DNA of 64,000 nt from Tetracentron sinense (GCA_015143295.1 CM026559.1:16196826-16260825); one strand, 5' to 3'; shown: positions 37,053 through 51,100, counted from the first letter of the stretch. The notes: generated by a model from the sequence alone, not told the origin. Numbers and translations are program-made.

Positions 37053-38928
37053 GGGAACTTTTTAGTGGAGTGAGCAGTTCACTTGAAGCATGGAGGAGCC
37101 AAGTACGGAGAGAAAACCTTGGAGCATGAAGGAGCTAAAAATCCAGGCAGCATTGAGGCGTTGAAGCACTCGTGAATAAGGTGAGAAGGTCTGTAATTTA
37201 AAAAAAAAAAGCCAGCAAAACCTTGAAACTTGAAACCAAGATAAACACCTGATAGCATGCATGTGAGGGAGAAAAACACGGTAACCCCAATTGGATTTTT
37301 ACAGAGGGAAAACTCCAAAATGGAAGGAATATCCGAATACCATCAAAGAGGGTTTCGAAAACCCCATGTCTATATGTTCGGTCGACCCTCTTACTAAAGT
37401 TCTGAACATGTTTCAAAGATGAGTGAGACCCCATTTGGATTATCTTTGGCATGTTATGGGGCAGCTTTTGGAGAAGAATCTCTAAAGAAGATCTCTAAAA
37501 ATCTGAAAAGAATGTCAATACCCTCCAAAATAACATGGCATGCTAGTGACCCGAGGATTTCAACACTTGAAATGGACACATGAACCAACCGTATAGAGCT
37601 TCAAGTGAATCAGTTTTAGAGATTAAAGAATGCACAATTAGAGATCTGTAGAATGGCAAGGTAAGATCGTCCCTGAAAACACTCAAAATCAACCAAAAGT
37701 ATGCATTTTGCTAGAAAAAGTTTTCAAAAATCCTCCATTTTGGAATAAAAATTTCAACATGATAGCTCCAATAAGGAAATCCAGTATGTGCAAATTTTTA
37801 CAAGAACAAATAATACAATGTCCAAGAATGTGTAGCATAAAATGATGAGTATACGAGGATATTTCCATCGACACTATGCACACGGGATGGCAAGACACAG
37901 TCACACAAGCTAAGGTACAGTGAGTAATATACTATACCATCAATGTGAAGTGTGTGAGGTGAAATTCTGACTAAACACTTTTAGAGGTAGGCACCCTTAG
38001 ATAGATAAGGACATTAGTGCATTACAGGAATACCAAGCTTCAAAAAATACTGAGAAATGCATATAGGGTAATCAAAATAGATGAAGAATTTTATGTGCTA
38101 TTTTTACCCTTTTCATATGTTGCTCTCACAGTATTTATGGAATTTTTTGTTTGGTGAAGCTATTCTTGATCAGTCTTTTTCTTTTGAATTTTGGGATGCA
38201 ATGGTGGCTTTTACACTTACTGGGTAGGTAGCCCTAGCTATTGGCAACAGAGGCTTTCACTCTAGGGACCCAAATAGATACCTACTATCCACCTAGGTAG
38301 CCATTTCATACTGTTTGCATCCAATAGTGACTTTCACACTATCCCAGAGGTAGCCCTTTCCAATGCATAAGACCTTTAAACTGAGGCACATTTTGAGGGA
38401 TGGTACCTTCATGATCAAATCAGATTCTATCACCTCGAAGAACCATCATGACTAATATCATTACCTGTTCATAGGGATATGTACCATCTTCAGGAGATAA
38501 ATAGAGTGTAAATGCAGATGATAGTGCAACAGTATTTGCCATATTTCTAACTGTATTAAGCAAGATAGTCTATGTGCACTTCCCTAAGACATTTTGGTAC
38601 GTATGATATCTTCATGAACTCAATACGATCAAATATGTATCTTGGACAATCATTATGAGCACAAGAAAAATTCAGCAATGCACACCAAAGAATAACTACC
38701 AAATCCAACAAAAACCCATTTTTTTTGTTATTTGTTTTTGTTTTTTTTTAAAATATGCCTAACTAAAAGAAAACAAAAATCTTTTTGGATTTTTTTTGAA
38801 TTTTTGAATTTTTTTGAAATAAGATAACCAAACAAAAACAACCATATGCAAAAACTGGTAATATACATAGGAGGAATAAAGCTAGGAAGAGATATGGATA
38901 TGAGATTACCTGGTCTATCAAAAAGCAC
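37053..38928 (-). other. Noncoding spacer between pol and the extra ORF in D
   Basis: About 1.9 kb with only short chance frames. It includes T-rich low-complexity sequence at 38718-38820 and diffuse repeats of gtagccattt/gtagcccttt near 38220-38350. No splice structure or gene is recognised. Confidence 0.6.
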
Positions 38929-41900
38929 TCAATCACTCAATACCACACACACCGATGGATTTCCTAAGAAACTCAAACCTAAGGAGTCTAGAGGTTTGGT
39001 TAGGGGATCTGCAAGTTGAGTATCAGTTTGCACATATTCCAATGTGATGACACTTTGCTCAACAAGCTCTCGAATGAAGTGGTGTCTAATGTCTATGTGT
39101 TTGGTGTGAGAGTGTTGCACAGGATTTTTGGAGATGTTGATGGCACTTGTGTTATCACAATACACAGTCATGGTGCCCTGTTCTATCCCGTAGTCCTGCA
39201 ACATCTGTTTCATCCACAGAAGTTGAGTGCAACAACTGTCGACTGCAATGTACTCAGCCTCGGCAGTAGACAAAGAGATGGAATTCTGTTTTTTGCTAAG
39301 CCAAGCAACCAAATAGTTTCCAACATAAAAGCATCCTCCGGAGGTGCTTTTCCTATCATCAGCATTTCTGGCCTAGTCAGCATCGGAATATCCAACAACC
39401 ACGGCATTAGTATCAAAGGGATACCAGAGGCCAAAAGAGAGAGTTCCACTTACATATCGAATAATTCGTTTGACAACAAGTAAGTGTGACTCTTTGGGGC
39501 TTGCTTGATAGTGAGCACAAGCTCCGACACTAAAGGCAATGTCAGGACGACTGGTAGTGAGGTAAAGCAGACTACCAATCATACTTCGGTTTGTGGTTTG
39601 GTCGACACTTTTGCCTAGAGCATCTTTGCTAAGTTTGGTAGTGGGGCTCATAGGAGTGCGAGCATGTTTAGCTGAGCTCATGCGAAATTTCTTTACAAGG
39701 TCTTTGGCATATTTGGTTTGGGACATAGAAATCCCATTGCTCATTTGTTTTACATACAGACCAAGAAAGAAATTCAGCTCACCAACCATGCTCATCTCAA
39801 ATTCATTCTTCATTTGTTCAGCAAAGGAGTGTGCATGTGAGTATGATGTGGAACCAAAGACAATATCATCAACATATATATGAGCAATAACCATATCCTC
39901 CTTGATGTTTTTAATGAATAGGGTCCTGTCTACTCCCCCTCTCGAAAATCCCTTTTCTAAGAGGTATGTAGTCAGCCTCTCATACCAAGCTCTGGGAGCT
40001 TGTTTCAAACAATAGAGAGCCCTTTTTAATCGGTAAACCTGATCAGGATGATTAGGGTCCTCAAACTCTTTTGGTTGTTCCACATAAACTTCCTCCTGAA
40101 GAATGTCATTCAAAAAGGCTCTCTTGACATCCATCTGAAAAATTTTGAATTTGAGACGACATGCCACAGCAAGCAAGATCCTGATAGACTCTAGTCGGGT
40201 AACAGGGGCAAATGTTTCATCGAAATCAATGCCCTTAATCTGAGTGTATCCCTGTGCAACTAACCTAGCCTTGTTTCTTACAATGGTACCATGTTCATCA
40301 AATTTATTCTTGAAAATCCATTTAGTACCAATAACATTTGTATTTTTAGGCCTAGGAACTAAAAACCATACATCATTCCTTGTAAACTGATTAAGCTCTT
40401 CTTGCATGACATTTATCAAGTTTTCATCAGTGAGAGCTTCAGTTACATTTTTGGATTCAAATGTAGAAGTGTAGCAAAAGTGACTAACTTCATTTTCAAC
40501 TTGTTTCTGAGTTCTCACTCCACTTTCAAGATTTCCAATAATTTTAGTTGAGGAGTGAGGTCTCATAACCCTAGGATGTCTAGGTTTTTTAGGAGGTGAC
40601 TTTGAAGGTGATTTATCTTCTGATTTAGATATTGGTATTTTCACACCTTCATCAGCATTATCATCCTCTAGTTGCAAGGAATCAGATCCTGAGTCATCAA
40701 CCACCACATTTATGGATTCCATAACAGTAGAGGTTCTCAAGTTGTACACTCGATAAGCCCTACTATTTGTGAAATATCCAAGAAAAATCCATTCATCACT
40801 CCGGGAATCAAACTTACCCAATTGCTCTCTATCACTAAGGATATAACACTTACTTCCAAATACTCAAAAGTACTTGACATTGGGTTTCTTGTTGTACCAC
40901 AGCTCATAGGGTGTCTTCCTAGTTCCGGGCCTAGTGTAGACTTTGTTAACAGTATAGCATACAGTGCTAACTGCTTTAACCCAAAAATGAGCAGCTAGGT
41001 TGTTGTTGTGAAGCATCACCCTAGCCATCTCTTGAAGCACCCTGTTCTTTCTTTCCACCACACCATTTTGCTGAGGTGTTATTGGTGCTGAAAATTCATG
41101 CTTGATGCTTGTTTCATCACAAAACTCATTGTACTTGGATTTTTCAAACTCCTTTCCATGATCACTTCGAATTCGAGTGATAGGGCATCCTTTCTCATTT
41201 TGCACTCTCAAGCAGATGTTCTTGAAGTTCTCAAATGCATCCGACTTCTCTCTTATGAATGCCACCCATGACATCCTTGAGAAATCATCAACCATCACTA
41301 GGATATATCGCTTAACTCCTAGACTTTCAGTTCGAGTTGGACCCATAAGATCCATGTGTATTAGTTCTAGTGGGTGTGAGGTAGCGATATTTGAAGCCTT
41401 CTTGTGTGAGCTTTTAATTTGTTTGCCAATTTGACATGGCCCACACACAGCAATAGAGGGCTTTCCTAGTTTAGGCACACCTCTCACACGCTCGTGTTTT
41501 GAGAGTTTGCTTAGGTCTTTGAAATTCATGTGACCTAGCCTCCTGTGCCACAGTTCAACTTCTTCAACTTTAGCCCTATTACAAATTTGAGAAGAACCAT
41601 CACTTGGAATTAAACCATAACAATTGCCAGTGGTTCTTGACCCTTCCAAAACACACACACCTTTGTCATCCACAATAGAGCACTTGTTGTTGGTAAAGTG
41701 GACAGCATGGTGATCATCACACAATTGACTTATGCTAATTAGATTAGCTTTCAGTCCTTCTACAAACAAGACATCCTTCAGTCTAGGAATGCCTGGTGCT
41801 TGGATGACACATTTTCCTTTCACAAAGGATTTGTGTCCATCACCAAAAGTAACAGTCCCATCCGAGCATTCCTCAAGGTGAGTAAAGAGGGACTTGTTAC

Positions 41901-42003
41901 CTGTCATGTGTCTGGAGCATCCACTATCGAAATACCACGTGTTAGAATTTTGGGCTTTTAAGGCGGTGTGGATGACAAGGCATTTTAGATCATCATTTCT
42001 CAC
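38929..42003 (-). pseudogene. Element D pol: protease, integrase, RT, RNase H (few stops)
   Basis: On the minus strand: protease WYFDSGCSRHMTG near 41935; pre-integrase LWHRRLGHMNFKDL with CGPCQIGK; integrase core HMDLMGP, RSDHGKEF and PQQNGVVERKNR; RT from NDVWFLVPRPKN through DVKRAFLNDILQEEVYVEQP to the intact catalytic IYVDDIVFGS near 39880; RNase H with STAEAEYIAVDSCCTQLLWM and YCDNTSAINISKNP. The stop near 40861 separates integrase from RT, and the tryptophan-to-stop at about 39370 separates RT from RNase H. It is less decayed than pol in A or Copia-1. It would make cDNA and insert it. Confidence 0.92.
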
Positions 42004-42393
42004 ATAAATGAACTTAGACTTTTGGGGAACCCTCTTTGTTCACTTCATTTATAGGCATGACCTTCTTTTTGTTAGATCTCCTGTTCTTCCTTCTTTTCTA
42101 GGTGAACCTTGCATTTTGGTCCATCCTGTTACCTTCTTCATGATGAGCATAAGAAGTGTCACGACCATATTGTGTACTAGAGAGTTGAGCAATTTTCATC
42201 ACTCTTCACTTAAACTCCTAGACTTTTCTACTAAGGCTTGAATTTGCCTTTGGAGATTCGCTTGATGTTGTGTTTGATTCCAAGAACCATTTCGGGGATT
42301 TCTCCTAAAGGCATTGCAGTTAGGTCGAATGTGACCCTTCACTCCACAATGGTGACAAGTGGGAATGAACCTGGAAGAAGGAAATCTGTTAGC

Positions 42394-44104
42394 CTAGGAC
42401 TGAACTTTTGTTCTCTCAGTTTCAGTTGAATTTTTACCTTGTCCAGAAGTGACAAAAGTTTGGTATAACTGAGAGTTTGGCATCCTGGATGTTGATCCTG
42501 AGGAGTTAGAACTCACAAATCTTGGATTTTCATGTATTGGCTCAAATGTTGCAGTAGACATTGTTCCAACATTCAAAGCACCAGATGGTCTATCTAGATG
42601 TCCTATGCCGGACATGTTTACTGTTGAGCGCTGTATGCTAGCCAGTGTATCCAAGATTTGAGTGTTGTAAAGGAGTCTAGCTTCCTTTTCGAGTTCAGTT
42701 ACTTTCTTAGCTAGCCCATCCTTAACTTTCAGAATATCAAGAAATTCCTTTTCTAGAAATCTAACTTTTTCAATAAGGTTATTTTTTTCAGATTCCAATT
42801 CTGAAATTCAAGTCTTTGACTCTTTAGATACACTCATGGAGTTATCTTCCTCAGTTTCTAGAACCTTGATCCATTTGGATAAAGAGGCATTTTCTTCCTC
42901 AAGGTATTCTAGTTTGGACACCAGTTCAGCCTTTTCACTTTCAAGCTGAGATACTAGAGCAATCTTCCCTTATGCTTCTAGTTTGCAAGAGTCTCTTTCT
43001 TGTTGTGTAAATTTTAGTTGTTTGTTCAAAGAGATCTTAGCTTTCTTCAACTTAAGGCTTTCAGAAAACAACCTTTCATAGGCTTTATCCATATATTCAT
43101 CAGACTCAGAGATAGTGTGACTCTGATCATGATCTTCACTGGACTCACTCACTTGATCTTCATCTCTCTTCTCTTTATGAGTAGTGGGAGGATGGTCTAT
43201 CTTTGATAGGGTGACGGTGAAAGCCATGTGATTTTCAGATTCCTCACTTGAGGTCGAGCTTTCAGATTGTTCTTCATCAGAATCACTGTCATCCCATGTG
43301 GCATTCATCACCTTTCCCTTAGTCTTCTTCTTGTTAGGGCAATCAGGTGAAATGTGGCCGTAGCCTTTGCATTCATAGCATTGAATGCCACAAGATTTCT
43401 TGTCAGTTCCTTTGGGGACTTTCTTGTTATCCCAAGGTTTTGACTTTGACTTTTCAAAAGGTTTTCCTCCTAGTTTAGGCTTGAACCTTCTATTTGTTTT
43501 CAGATATTTTTGAATTTTTTTAACAAATAGAGCCAATTCCTTCTCTCCAAGGTCTCCTTGATAGTTTTCAAGGCTACAGATTTATTTTTCTTGGATGGTC
43601 GAAGATTGAGTTCATAGGTTTGGAGTGATCCGACCAATTCCTCAACTTGAGAGCATCAACATTCTTGCTCTCCTTGATGGCAGTGACCTTAGATTGAAAC
43701 CTTTCCGGTAGAGATCTAAGGATTTTTCTGACAATTTTGGACTCACTGATTTTCTCACCCAGGTTAAAACTAGAGTTGACAATGTCATTTAGTTTAGCAT
43801 AGAATTCATCAAATGTGTCATTGTCCTCCATTTTTAGATTTTTAAATTTTATGGAGAGAATTTGAAGCTTAGAGATCTTAACAGTGGTTGTACCTTCATG
43901 AGTCATTTCCAGAATATCTCATGCCTCCTTTGCTTTTTCACATGAAGAGATTCGTCTGAATTCTTCAATAGTGACTGCAGTAAAGATTGCATTGAGACTT
44001 TTCGTGTTCCAACCACTTGTCTTGAGCTCTTCTTTGCTTCAATCCAGTGAGAATTACATCACCTAGAATATTATCTGGAGGTGTCCATCCATCTTGAATG
44101 GACA
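42394..44104 (-). pseudogene. Element D gag, truncated by element E
   Basis: A gag core in the minus-strand segment 43574-44104 (RRISSCEKAKEA, THEGTTTVK, KMEDNDTFDEFYAKLNDI, KILRSLPERF), then a basic stretch and zinc knuckle CYECKGYGHISPDC near 43380. An acidic/Ser region and a long coiled-coil-like segment (MESEKNNLIEKVRFLEKEF near 42790) follow. One tryptophan-to-stop lies near 43916 and frameshifts near 43570, 42970 and 42800. The N-terminus is missing because LTR E starts at 44105. The coiled coil after the zinc knuckle is typical of Sirevirus gag. Confidence 0.85.
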
Positions 44105-46391
44105 TGTAGAGCCCCGGAATTTTTCATGCTTAATGCTTAGCACTTTCGTAGCTAATTTGCCTTTAATGTAGTACAATTAATAAATAAGGAAGAAATTGAA
44201 TAGTCAAAATCCGATGAATGAGTCAAAAGATATGGCTAAAACAGTTTAGACCTGTAGACCACCAATCACTCGGTCCATTCAGCGATCGATCGGTCCAAAA
44301 CCGATCGATCCGTAGCTATCGACTGGTTGAAAATTTTGTATGGGCAAATTTTCCAGAGAGCTTGTTTTTGACCAAGAGCTCGGTCAATACACCGATCGCT
44401 CAGTAGGCAACTGATTGATCGGTCATAACCACCGATCGCTCGGTCTTCGCATTTTTGCACAAATTTCATTAAGGATGTTTTCGTCTTCTGGGCGGTTCAC
44501 TCATGCCTTAAAGGCTTTGTCCGAGCGTTTGGGGGCTTCATTAATCCTAAGAAGAACATTTGAGAGATAGAGAGAGAAGAGAAGGGGATTTCTAACCTAG
44601 GGTTTGCTTTTGGGAGAGAAATCAAAGGGGTGAAGACCTAGATCACTTCAAGCTCGATTCTTCTTCAAAGTTCTCGGCTCAAGCTCGGAAGGAGCACTTT
44701 TCCCAAGCAAGGGCAGCAACTCACGCACGTTTTGGAAGGGGATTCTTTCCCTCATTTGTCAAGGTCGGTACCTTGTGCTACCCTCTTAGTCATAGTTTCC
44801 TCTTTTTCTTTTCTATTCTTTGTTTTCTCCCATTTATGACTATAAAATGAGTTGTAATGTGTGAATGGGATGAATGGATGGTTGTTGGATGTGAATGGGC
44901 GATTGGATGCCGTGTGGATGGTTGTGATGAATGAAATGGGGAGGGCATTGTATCCATAATGAACAAACATGTATGATGTGAGTATAACCCACCTAGAAAA
45001 GCATGACTTAGGTTTAAATAAATAATGGACACACCCTATGCTTGATGAAATGCCAAGGTGAATAAAACGAATGATAAATTAAGAAAATGCATGCTTAATT
45101 ACTTATGAACTTGTTAGGGCTTATGATAGTGTGAGTTCTTGGTTTCCTTAAAATATCATAAAGGCTTATTGTTTAAATTGCGACATGCTATATATTATGA
45201 AATCCCCAAATGTCATATTTAAATTTCAATGCAAGTATGCACACGATTCCACGAGCACGGCATGCATGACATGTTTTATCGAGGTTTTTCCAAGAACGAG
45301 AATTAGAGGTGGGACATATCCTACGATATGTTTTGCCTCACCTTTGGCAAGAACAAGACTAGCATGCATAAAGAAGCGTCTCCCTTCCCTCGCAAGTACA
45401 CATCATAAAGAAGGGTTTCCCTTCCCTCGCAAGCGCATTTAGGAAGAAGGGTCTCCCTTCCCTCACAAGTAGTTTATATTTCCAAGCAAGCATGGAACAT
45501 GGCATGGCAAGCATGATCATTTAGGAAGAAGGGTCTCCCTTCCCTCACAAGTAGTTCATCTTCCAAGCAAGCAAGATACATGGCATGGCAAGCATGAGCA
45601 TTTAGGAAGAAGGGTCTCCCTTCCCTCACAAGTAGTTTACTTTCCAAGCAAGCATGAACACGTTTATTTTCCAAGCAAGCATGACACGCATGACACGACA
45701 TGATACGACGAGACAAGACAAGTTTTTAAGCACGAAAAGGATGTTTTAAGTCAAGTCAAGTGCACGATGTGTTTCAAGGATTTATCAGCTTTTACGAATG
45801 CAAGCATAATTATAAACTGTTTTGCTTTCTTGTGATGATATGAATTGTTCCTGCTTTATATATGTGAACCGCTTCCTTCTTCCTATGCTACTACGGTTTT
45901 GCTATGACTGTTGGTTAGTATTTGGTACACATTGAGTATTCTATGCTCAGCCGTACGTTTATGTCGGCAGGTGATAGCGGAGCGGCTGCTCCATTTGATG
46001 TCTGTGCTCATGGCCCATGGGTGGAGGAAGAGTACGTTGCGGAGCCTGTGGAGGATCCTCCGGTCGAGGGTTATTATTAGAGGTGGTAGATTCTGAGTGA
46101 ATCGCTGTGGGTGAGTTGAGAGAAATATATTCATGTATTTTGGCGGGCCTGTCCGCACTTTCTTTGGTGTATTCTCTTTTTGTATAAACTTGGATCATGT
46201 ATATGTTTTTACACATAGAGGTTTTTGGTTAAGTCTTCCGCTGTGTTTTGTTGTATGTTTCCACTATTATTGTCCTCATTTGTATATGCTCCAAGTGTTT
46301 TTGCAGGATTGTTTGTCAAGCAAGTCATGTAAGTCATGATCAGTCGTCCAAAGTTCACTCTAACTCCTAGGGTGGGTTTCGGGTCGCGACA
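44105..46391 (+). repeat. 5' LTR of element E
   Basis: 2287 bp from TGTAGAGCCCCGG to GGTCGCGACA, the reverse-complement arrangement of LTR A. It contains a palindrome cluster (44270-44445), tandem units with the hairpin GAAGGGTCTCCCTTC around 45380-45660, and a weakened form of the stem-loop (45931-45951). PBS follows directly. Confidence 0.9.
44270..44445. promoter_or_regulatory. Palindrome cluster in LTR E
   Basis: CGATCGATCGG, ACCGATCGATC and ACCGATCGCTCGGT copies. They lie 165-340 bp from the LTR start, after a shortened form of the recurring gagtcaaaagatatggc block (44219-44235). Confidence 0.55.
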
Positions 46392-46396
46392 AGAAG

Positions 46397-46409
46397 TGGT
46401 ATCAAAGCC
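46397..46409 (+). other. Primer-binding site of element E
   Basis: TGGTATCAAAGCC, five bases after the LTR end. It is the same one-mismatch initiator tRNA-Met site as in A. Confidence 0.85.
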
Positions 46410-46749
46410 TTGGGCTTTAGGTCTTTAGGGTCACTTAGAATCTAGTACCATAGCTTGACAAGAGCATATGTTAGGAAACAAGTTAGGAAGGAAGTAAGTT
46501 GGTAGTGAGTCATGATTCCAAGTGGGAGACTAAACGTTAGTCTTGGTCTAAAATGGTTACTTCAACCAAGTACGGGTCTTAGGGACGCTAGAACACCAAA
46601 GTATAATATTATAAATACTCTGATGACTTGATGCGATGTATATTATTATTATACAAATAATGCCACTTGAATTATTGTGAAATGGAAATGCGATAAATTA
46701 TGGTTTCAAGTTAGACTCATGTGGTACTATTGTTCTCAGGACTTTAGTC

Positions 46750-47958
46750 ATAAGGCGGGGCACACGGGGTCGTGGGCCACACACTAGAGCTTCCTCTTCT
46801 TCACGAGATGAGGATGAGCAGCCGAACCACTCCCAGGTCTTAGGCTCTATTGCTGAGACACTCGCCATACTGGCGGCTCGGCAGGCTATACCATCGTTAG
46901 CGGCACCTACTCCACCGCCCGCAGCTCCAGTACATCGTACAGCTGGAGTTGAGGCATTTAGGAGATTGAGGCCTCCATCATTCCATAGAAGTGTGGAACC
47001 TCTTGCTGCGGAGGCTTGGATCCTCCAAGTGGAGAAGATATTTGCGGTTCTCTCTCCGACAGAGGAAGAGAAAGTAGCATGGGACATTTTCATGCTAGAG
47101 GACGAGGCCCACCATTGGTGGTTGTCCGCATTGAGGACACGGGATTTGACTATGCAGGGTCAACCTTGGACTTGGGAGGAGTTCAAGGACACTTTTTATA
47201 AGAAGTATTTTCCGATTGGAGCACGGGAAAAGAAGGAAAGAGAGTTCATCAACCTAGAGCAAGGTTCGATGACTGTGGCCGCTTATGAGGCTAAGTTCTC
47301 GGAGCTATCACGCTTCGCGACTCACATGGTTGCCATCGAGGTGATGAAGGCGAGAAGGTTTGTGTAAGGGCTCAAGGATGTTATCATGGAGAAGGTTTCG
47401 GTTTTCAGACATGCTACCTACCCTGAGGTAGTAGACAAGGCCTTATTAGTCGAGGCCAATTGTGAAGCAGTGTCTAAAAAGAGGGAGTTGGCGAGAGGCC
47501 AAGCCAGTAGTTTAGCACCTCCAGAGAGGCGGGCTCATACCGGCCCTTATCAGTACATGTGGCCAGCACCATCGATGAGGCCATCTTATGCTCCTCCAGT
47601 TCCACGGCCGTACATGCCTCAGGCACCGCGACCTCAGGCTCTTCCAGCTCCACAGCCAGTTGCACCTTAGGTGGCGAGGTACGCTTCACCTCCGGTTCCT
47701 CCTACTTACTCATATGAGGTCTGCACTTCATGCAGCCGAAGGGATCCGACAGGAGAGTGCCGAAGAACATCGGGTGGATGTTATCTTTGCGGTCGCCAGG
47801 GCCATATGATCAGGGATTGCCTTACTCAGCATTTACCAGGCCAGTCTCAGGGGATTCGGCCCCCAGCACGCCCAGTAGGATCATTCCAGGTGTCACCCAG
47901 ACTACCCATTCTACACCTCCGCCTCGCTAGGCGAACCAGGGGTGAGTTTTTGCCTTAA
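46750..47958 (+). pseudogene. Element E gag (broken)
   Basis: The frame corresponding to gag of A begins at 46750, where the start ATG has become ATA, so initiation is lost. Motifs: AEAWILQVEKIF, HHWWLSALRTRD, FKDTFYKKYFP, SRFATHMVAIEVMKARR, MEKVSVFRHATYPEV, and the zinc knuckle CYLCGRQGHMIRDC near 47790. Stops are at about 47365 and 47668-47670. A frameshift lies after the knuckle. Confidence 0.87.
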
Positions 47959-48105
47959 CAGAGGGTGATGCACTTGCATCTGATGATGTAGTGTAAGGTA
48001 CGCATTTAGAGTTATTCTTTTAACCGCGATTTCATGTTATGCCTTATTCCTTGTGTACGTATGTGGCGTGCTATATATATCTATCTACCTATATATATGA
48101 TATTG

Positions 48106-51100
48106 ATGCATGGATTGACTGAGCTAGCAAAAATTTCAGGAACCTTACTAGTCAATGAGTGCTTGGCTCGAGTGTTGATTGATACCGGGTCTACTCATTC
48201 ATTTGTCTCGCCAAGTTTTTCAGAAGGCTTTTCTGTGGAGCCTAGTCAGCTAGAACTAGAGTTAGCCATTTCGACTCCTCTTGGCAAGACAGTATTGGCG
48301 GATAAAGTGTATAGAAATAGTGTGGTTCAAGTGGGGAGCCACGAGTTGGCTGTTGATCTAATCATCCTCGAATTTCAAGACTTCGATGTCATCTTGGGAA
48401 TGGATTGGTTAGCAGTACATCATGGGCATGTGGCTTGTTTTGAAAAGATGGTACTCTTCCGGCTAGTGGAAGGCAAGCCATTTCATATTCGGGGGTTGAG
48501 AAGTAGAGATATTGCCCATTTTGCGGCGTTGAGCCTAGCGAACCCCGAGGCAAGGGACTCTTTGACTATTCCAGTCGTGAGTGAATTCCTGGATGTGTTT
48601 CCAGAGGAGTTGATAGGATTGCCTCCAGACAGGGAGATTGAGTTTATGATCGAGCTTGCACCAGGCACAGCTCCTATATTCAGGGCTCCGTACAGAATGG
48701 CCCCTGTTGAACTCAAGGAGTTGAAGACTCAGTTGGAGGAATTGCAAGGCCTTGGTTTCATTCGACCAAGTGTCTCACCGTGGGGTGCCCCGGTGTTATT
48801 TGTTAAGAAGAAGGATGGCTCGATGCGGATGTTCGTCGATTATCGTCAATTGAACAAAGTCACTATAAAGAATAGGTATCCATTACCTAGAATTGATGAC
48901 TTGTTCGATCAGTTGAAAGGAGCGAGATTTTTCTCAAAGATAGATCTTCGATCGGGCTATCACCAGTTGAAGATTAAGGCGGAAGATATTCCCAAAACTG
49001 CTATCCGGACTCGATACGGACACTAAGAGTTCTTGGTGATGCCTTTTGGTCTCACGAACGCGCCGGCAGCCTTTATGGATTTGATGAATCGGGTGTTTCA
49101 GCCATGTCTTGATCGATGTGTGATCGTGTTTATCGATGACATCTTGATATATTCCCAGACACGGGAAGATCACATGCGAGACCTTCGCCTTGCTTTGGGA
49201 ATGCTGAGAGAGCACAAGCTATATACCAAACTCAGTAAGTGTGAGTTTTGGTTGGAAAAGGTGACATTCCTAGGAGACGTCGTTTCTGCGGAAGGTATAT
49301 CGGTGGATCCGAAGAAGATAGAGGCAGTCATGAGTTGAGCGAGGCCCAAGAGGGTTACAGAGATACGTAGTTTCCTTGGGTTAACAGGCTACTACAGGAG
49401 ATTCGTAGAGGGTTTCTCCAGCCTTGCAGCACCACTCACTTATTTGACAAGGAAGAACGCTAAGTTTGTATGGAGTGCTAAGTGCGAGATCAATTTCACG
49501 AAATTGAAGAAGAGGCTTACCATAACCCTCGTCCTTACAGTGCCATCCGGACATATTGGCTATGAGGTGTATAGTGATGCTTCACATATCGGACTTGGTT
49601 GTGTGCTCATGCAACACAAGAAGGTCATTGCCTATGCATCAAGGTAATTGAAGGAGCATGAAAAGAATTACCCCACACATGACTTGGAACTCACTGCAGT
49701 CGTGTTTGTGCTTAAGATTTTGCGACATTATTTGTACGGGGTAGAATTCTATGTGTATATGGATCACAAGAGCCTCAAGTACCTCTTTTCCCAAAAGGAA
49801 TTAAATCTGAGGCAGCAGCGTTGGATGAAATTTTTGAAAGACTATGACTGCACCATTCAATACCACCCGGGCAAAGCGAATGTAGTGGCGGACGCCTTGA
49901 GTAGAAGTCCTCTGGGTTTGTTAGCTCACATGTTGGTGCAAGAATGGAAATTAATGGAAGATTTGGCAAATCTGGACATCAGTGTGAATGATACAGTTCA
50001 CGGTCCTGTTTTGGCAAATGTCACGGTTCAGCCATACATTATAGATTTGATCCAAGAATACCAAGCCACGGATGCTGAATTGTTAGCTTATCGGGACAAG
50101 GAAGTTGCCAACGGTAGTAAAGACTTTTCTCTCACTAGTCGAGGTGCTATTACGTTTAAAGGAAGGCTGTGTGTTCCGGCCAATGCAGATCTTCGGCGAG
50201 AGATTATGGATGAAGCCCACCGGGCAAAGTACACGGTGCATCCAGGGGGTACAAAGATGTACCGAAACCTCAAGAGTCACTTTTGGTGGCAGAATATGAA
50301 GAGGGAGGTTGCGGAGTATATAGCACGGGGCTTAGTGTGCCAACGGGTGAAGGCAGAGCACTTGAGACCCGCAGGTCTATTACAGTCTCTCCCGATTCCC
50401 GAGTGGAAATGGGAGCACATATCCATGGACTTCATTGTTGGGTTGCCAAAGACGACAAGGAACTCAGATGCGATATGGGTTGTGGTGGACCGTTTGACAA
50501 AGTCTGCGCATTTCTTACCCTACCGTACCACATTCAATTCTAGCCAGTTGGCCACTCTGTACATCAAGGAAGTGGTTAGGCTACATGGGGTGCTAGTCAG
50601 TATTGTCATAGATCGGGATCTGAGATTCACATCAAGATTCTGGAAGATTTTTCAGGAAGCCATGGTTCCTGACTTGACTTCAGCACTGCATTTCATCCAC
50701 AAATTGATGGACAAACCGAGAGAGTGAACCAAATCATTGAAGACATGCTTCGGGCATGTATGTTAAATTTCGAAGGCAATTAGGAAGAGCACTTACCTTT
50801 AGTTGAATTCGCTTACAATAACAGCTATCAGGCGAGTATACAAATGGCGCCATTTGAGGCCTTATATGGTCGAAGCTGTAGGTCTCCTCTCTATTGGGAT
50901 GAGGTAGGAGAGAGGAAGGTGTTGGGTTCGGAGTTGATCCAACAAACTGCAACTATAGTTAAGACCATCCGGGATCGGTTGAAAGCCACTCAAGATCATC
51001 AAAAGAGCTATGCGGACACGCGCCGTAGGGACTTGGAATTCTAGGTTGGGGATCAAGTCTTTGTGAAGGTATCTCCTTGCAAAGGGATCATGAGATTTAG

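Larger units (their letters stand above)
23849..44104 (-). mobile_element. Element D: Sirevirus-like Ty1/copia element, split by element C
   Basis: A minus-strand copia element with gag, protease/integrase, RT and RNase H, then a long spacer with an additional ORF, a polypurine tract and a 3' LTR. The extra ORF downstream of pol, the gag with a coiled-coil spacer and the overall length fit the Sirevirus (SIRE/Maximus) lineage, named from general knowledge. The 3' LTR is split by element C (24931-34684). The 5' end is missing: gag is cut at 44104 by the first base of LTR E, so the 5' LTR should lie beyond the window. Confidence 0.88.

Noticed and set aside
46392-46749. Search for tRNA-like or snoRNA-like genes near primer-binding sites
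   Set aside because: Only the 12-18 base tRNA-complementary sites were found; no cloverleaf or box motifs around them.
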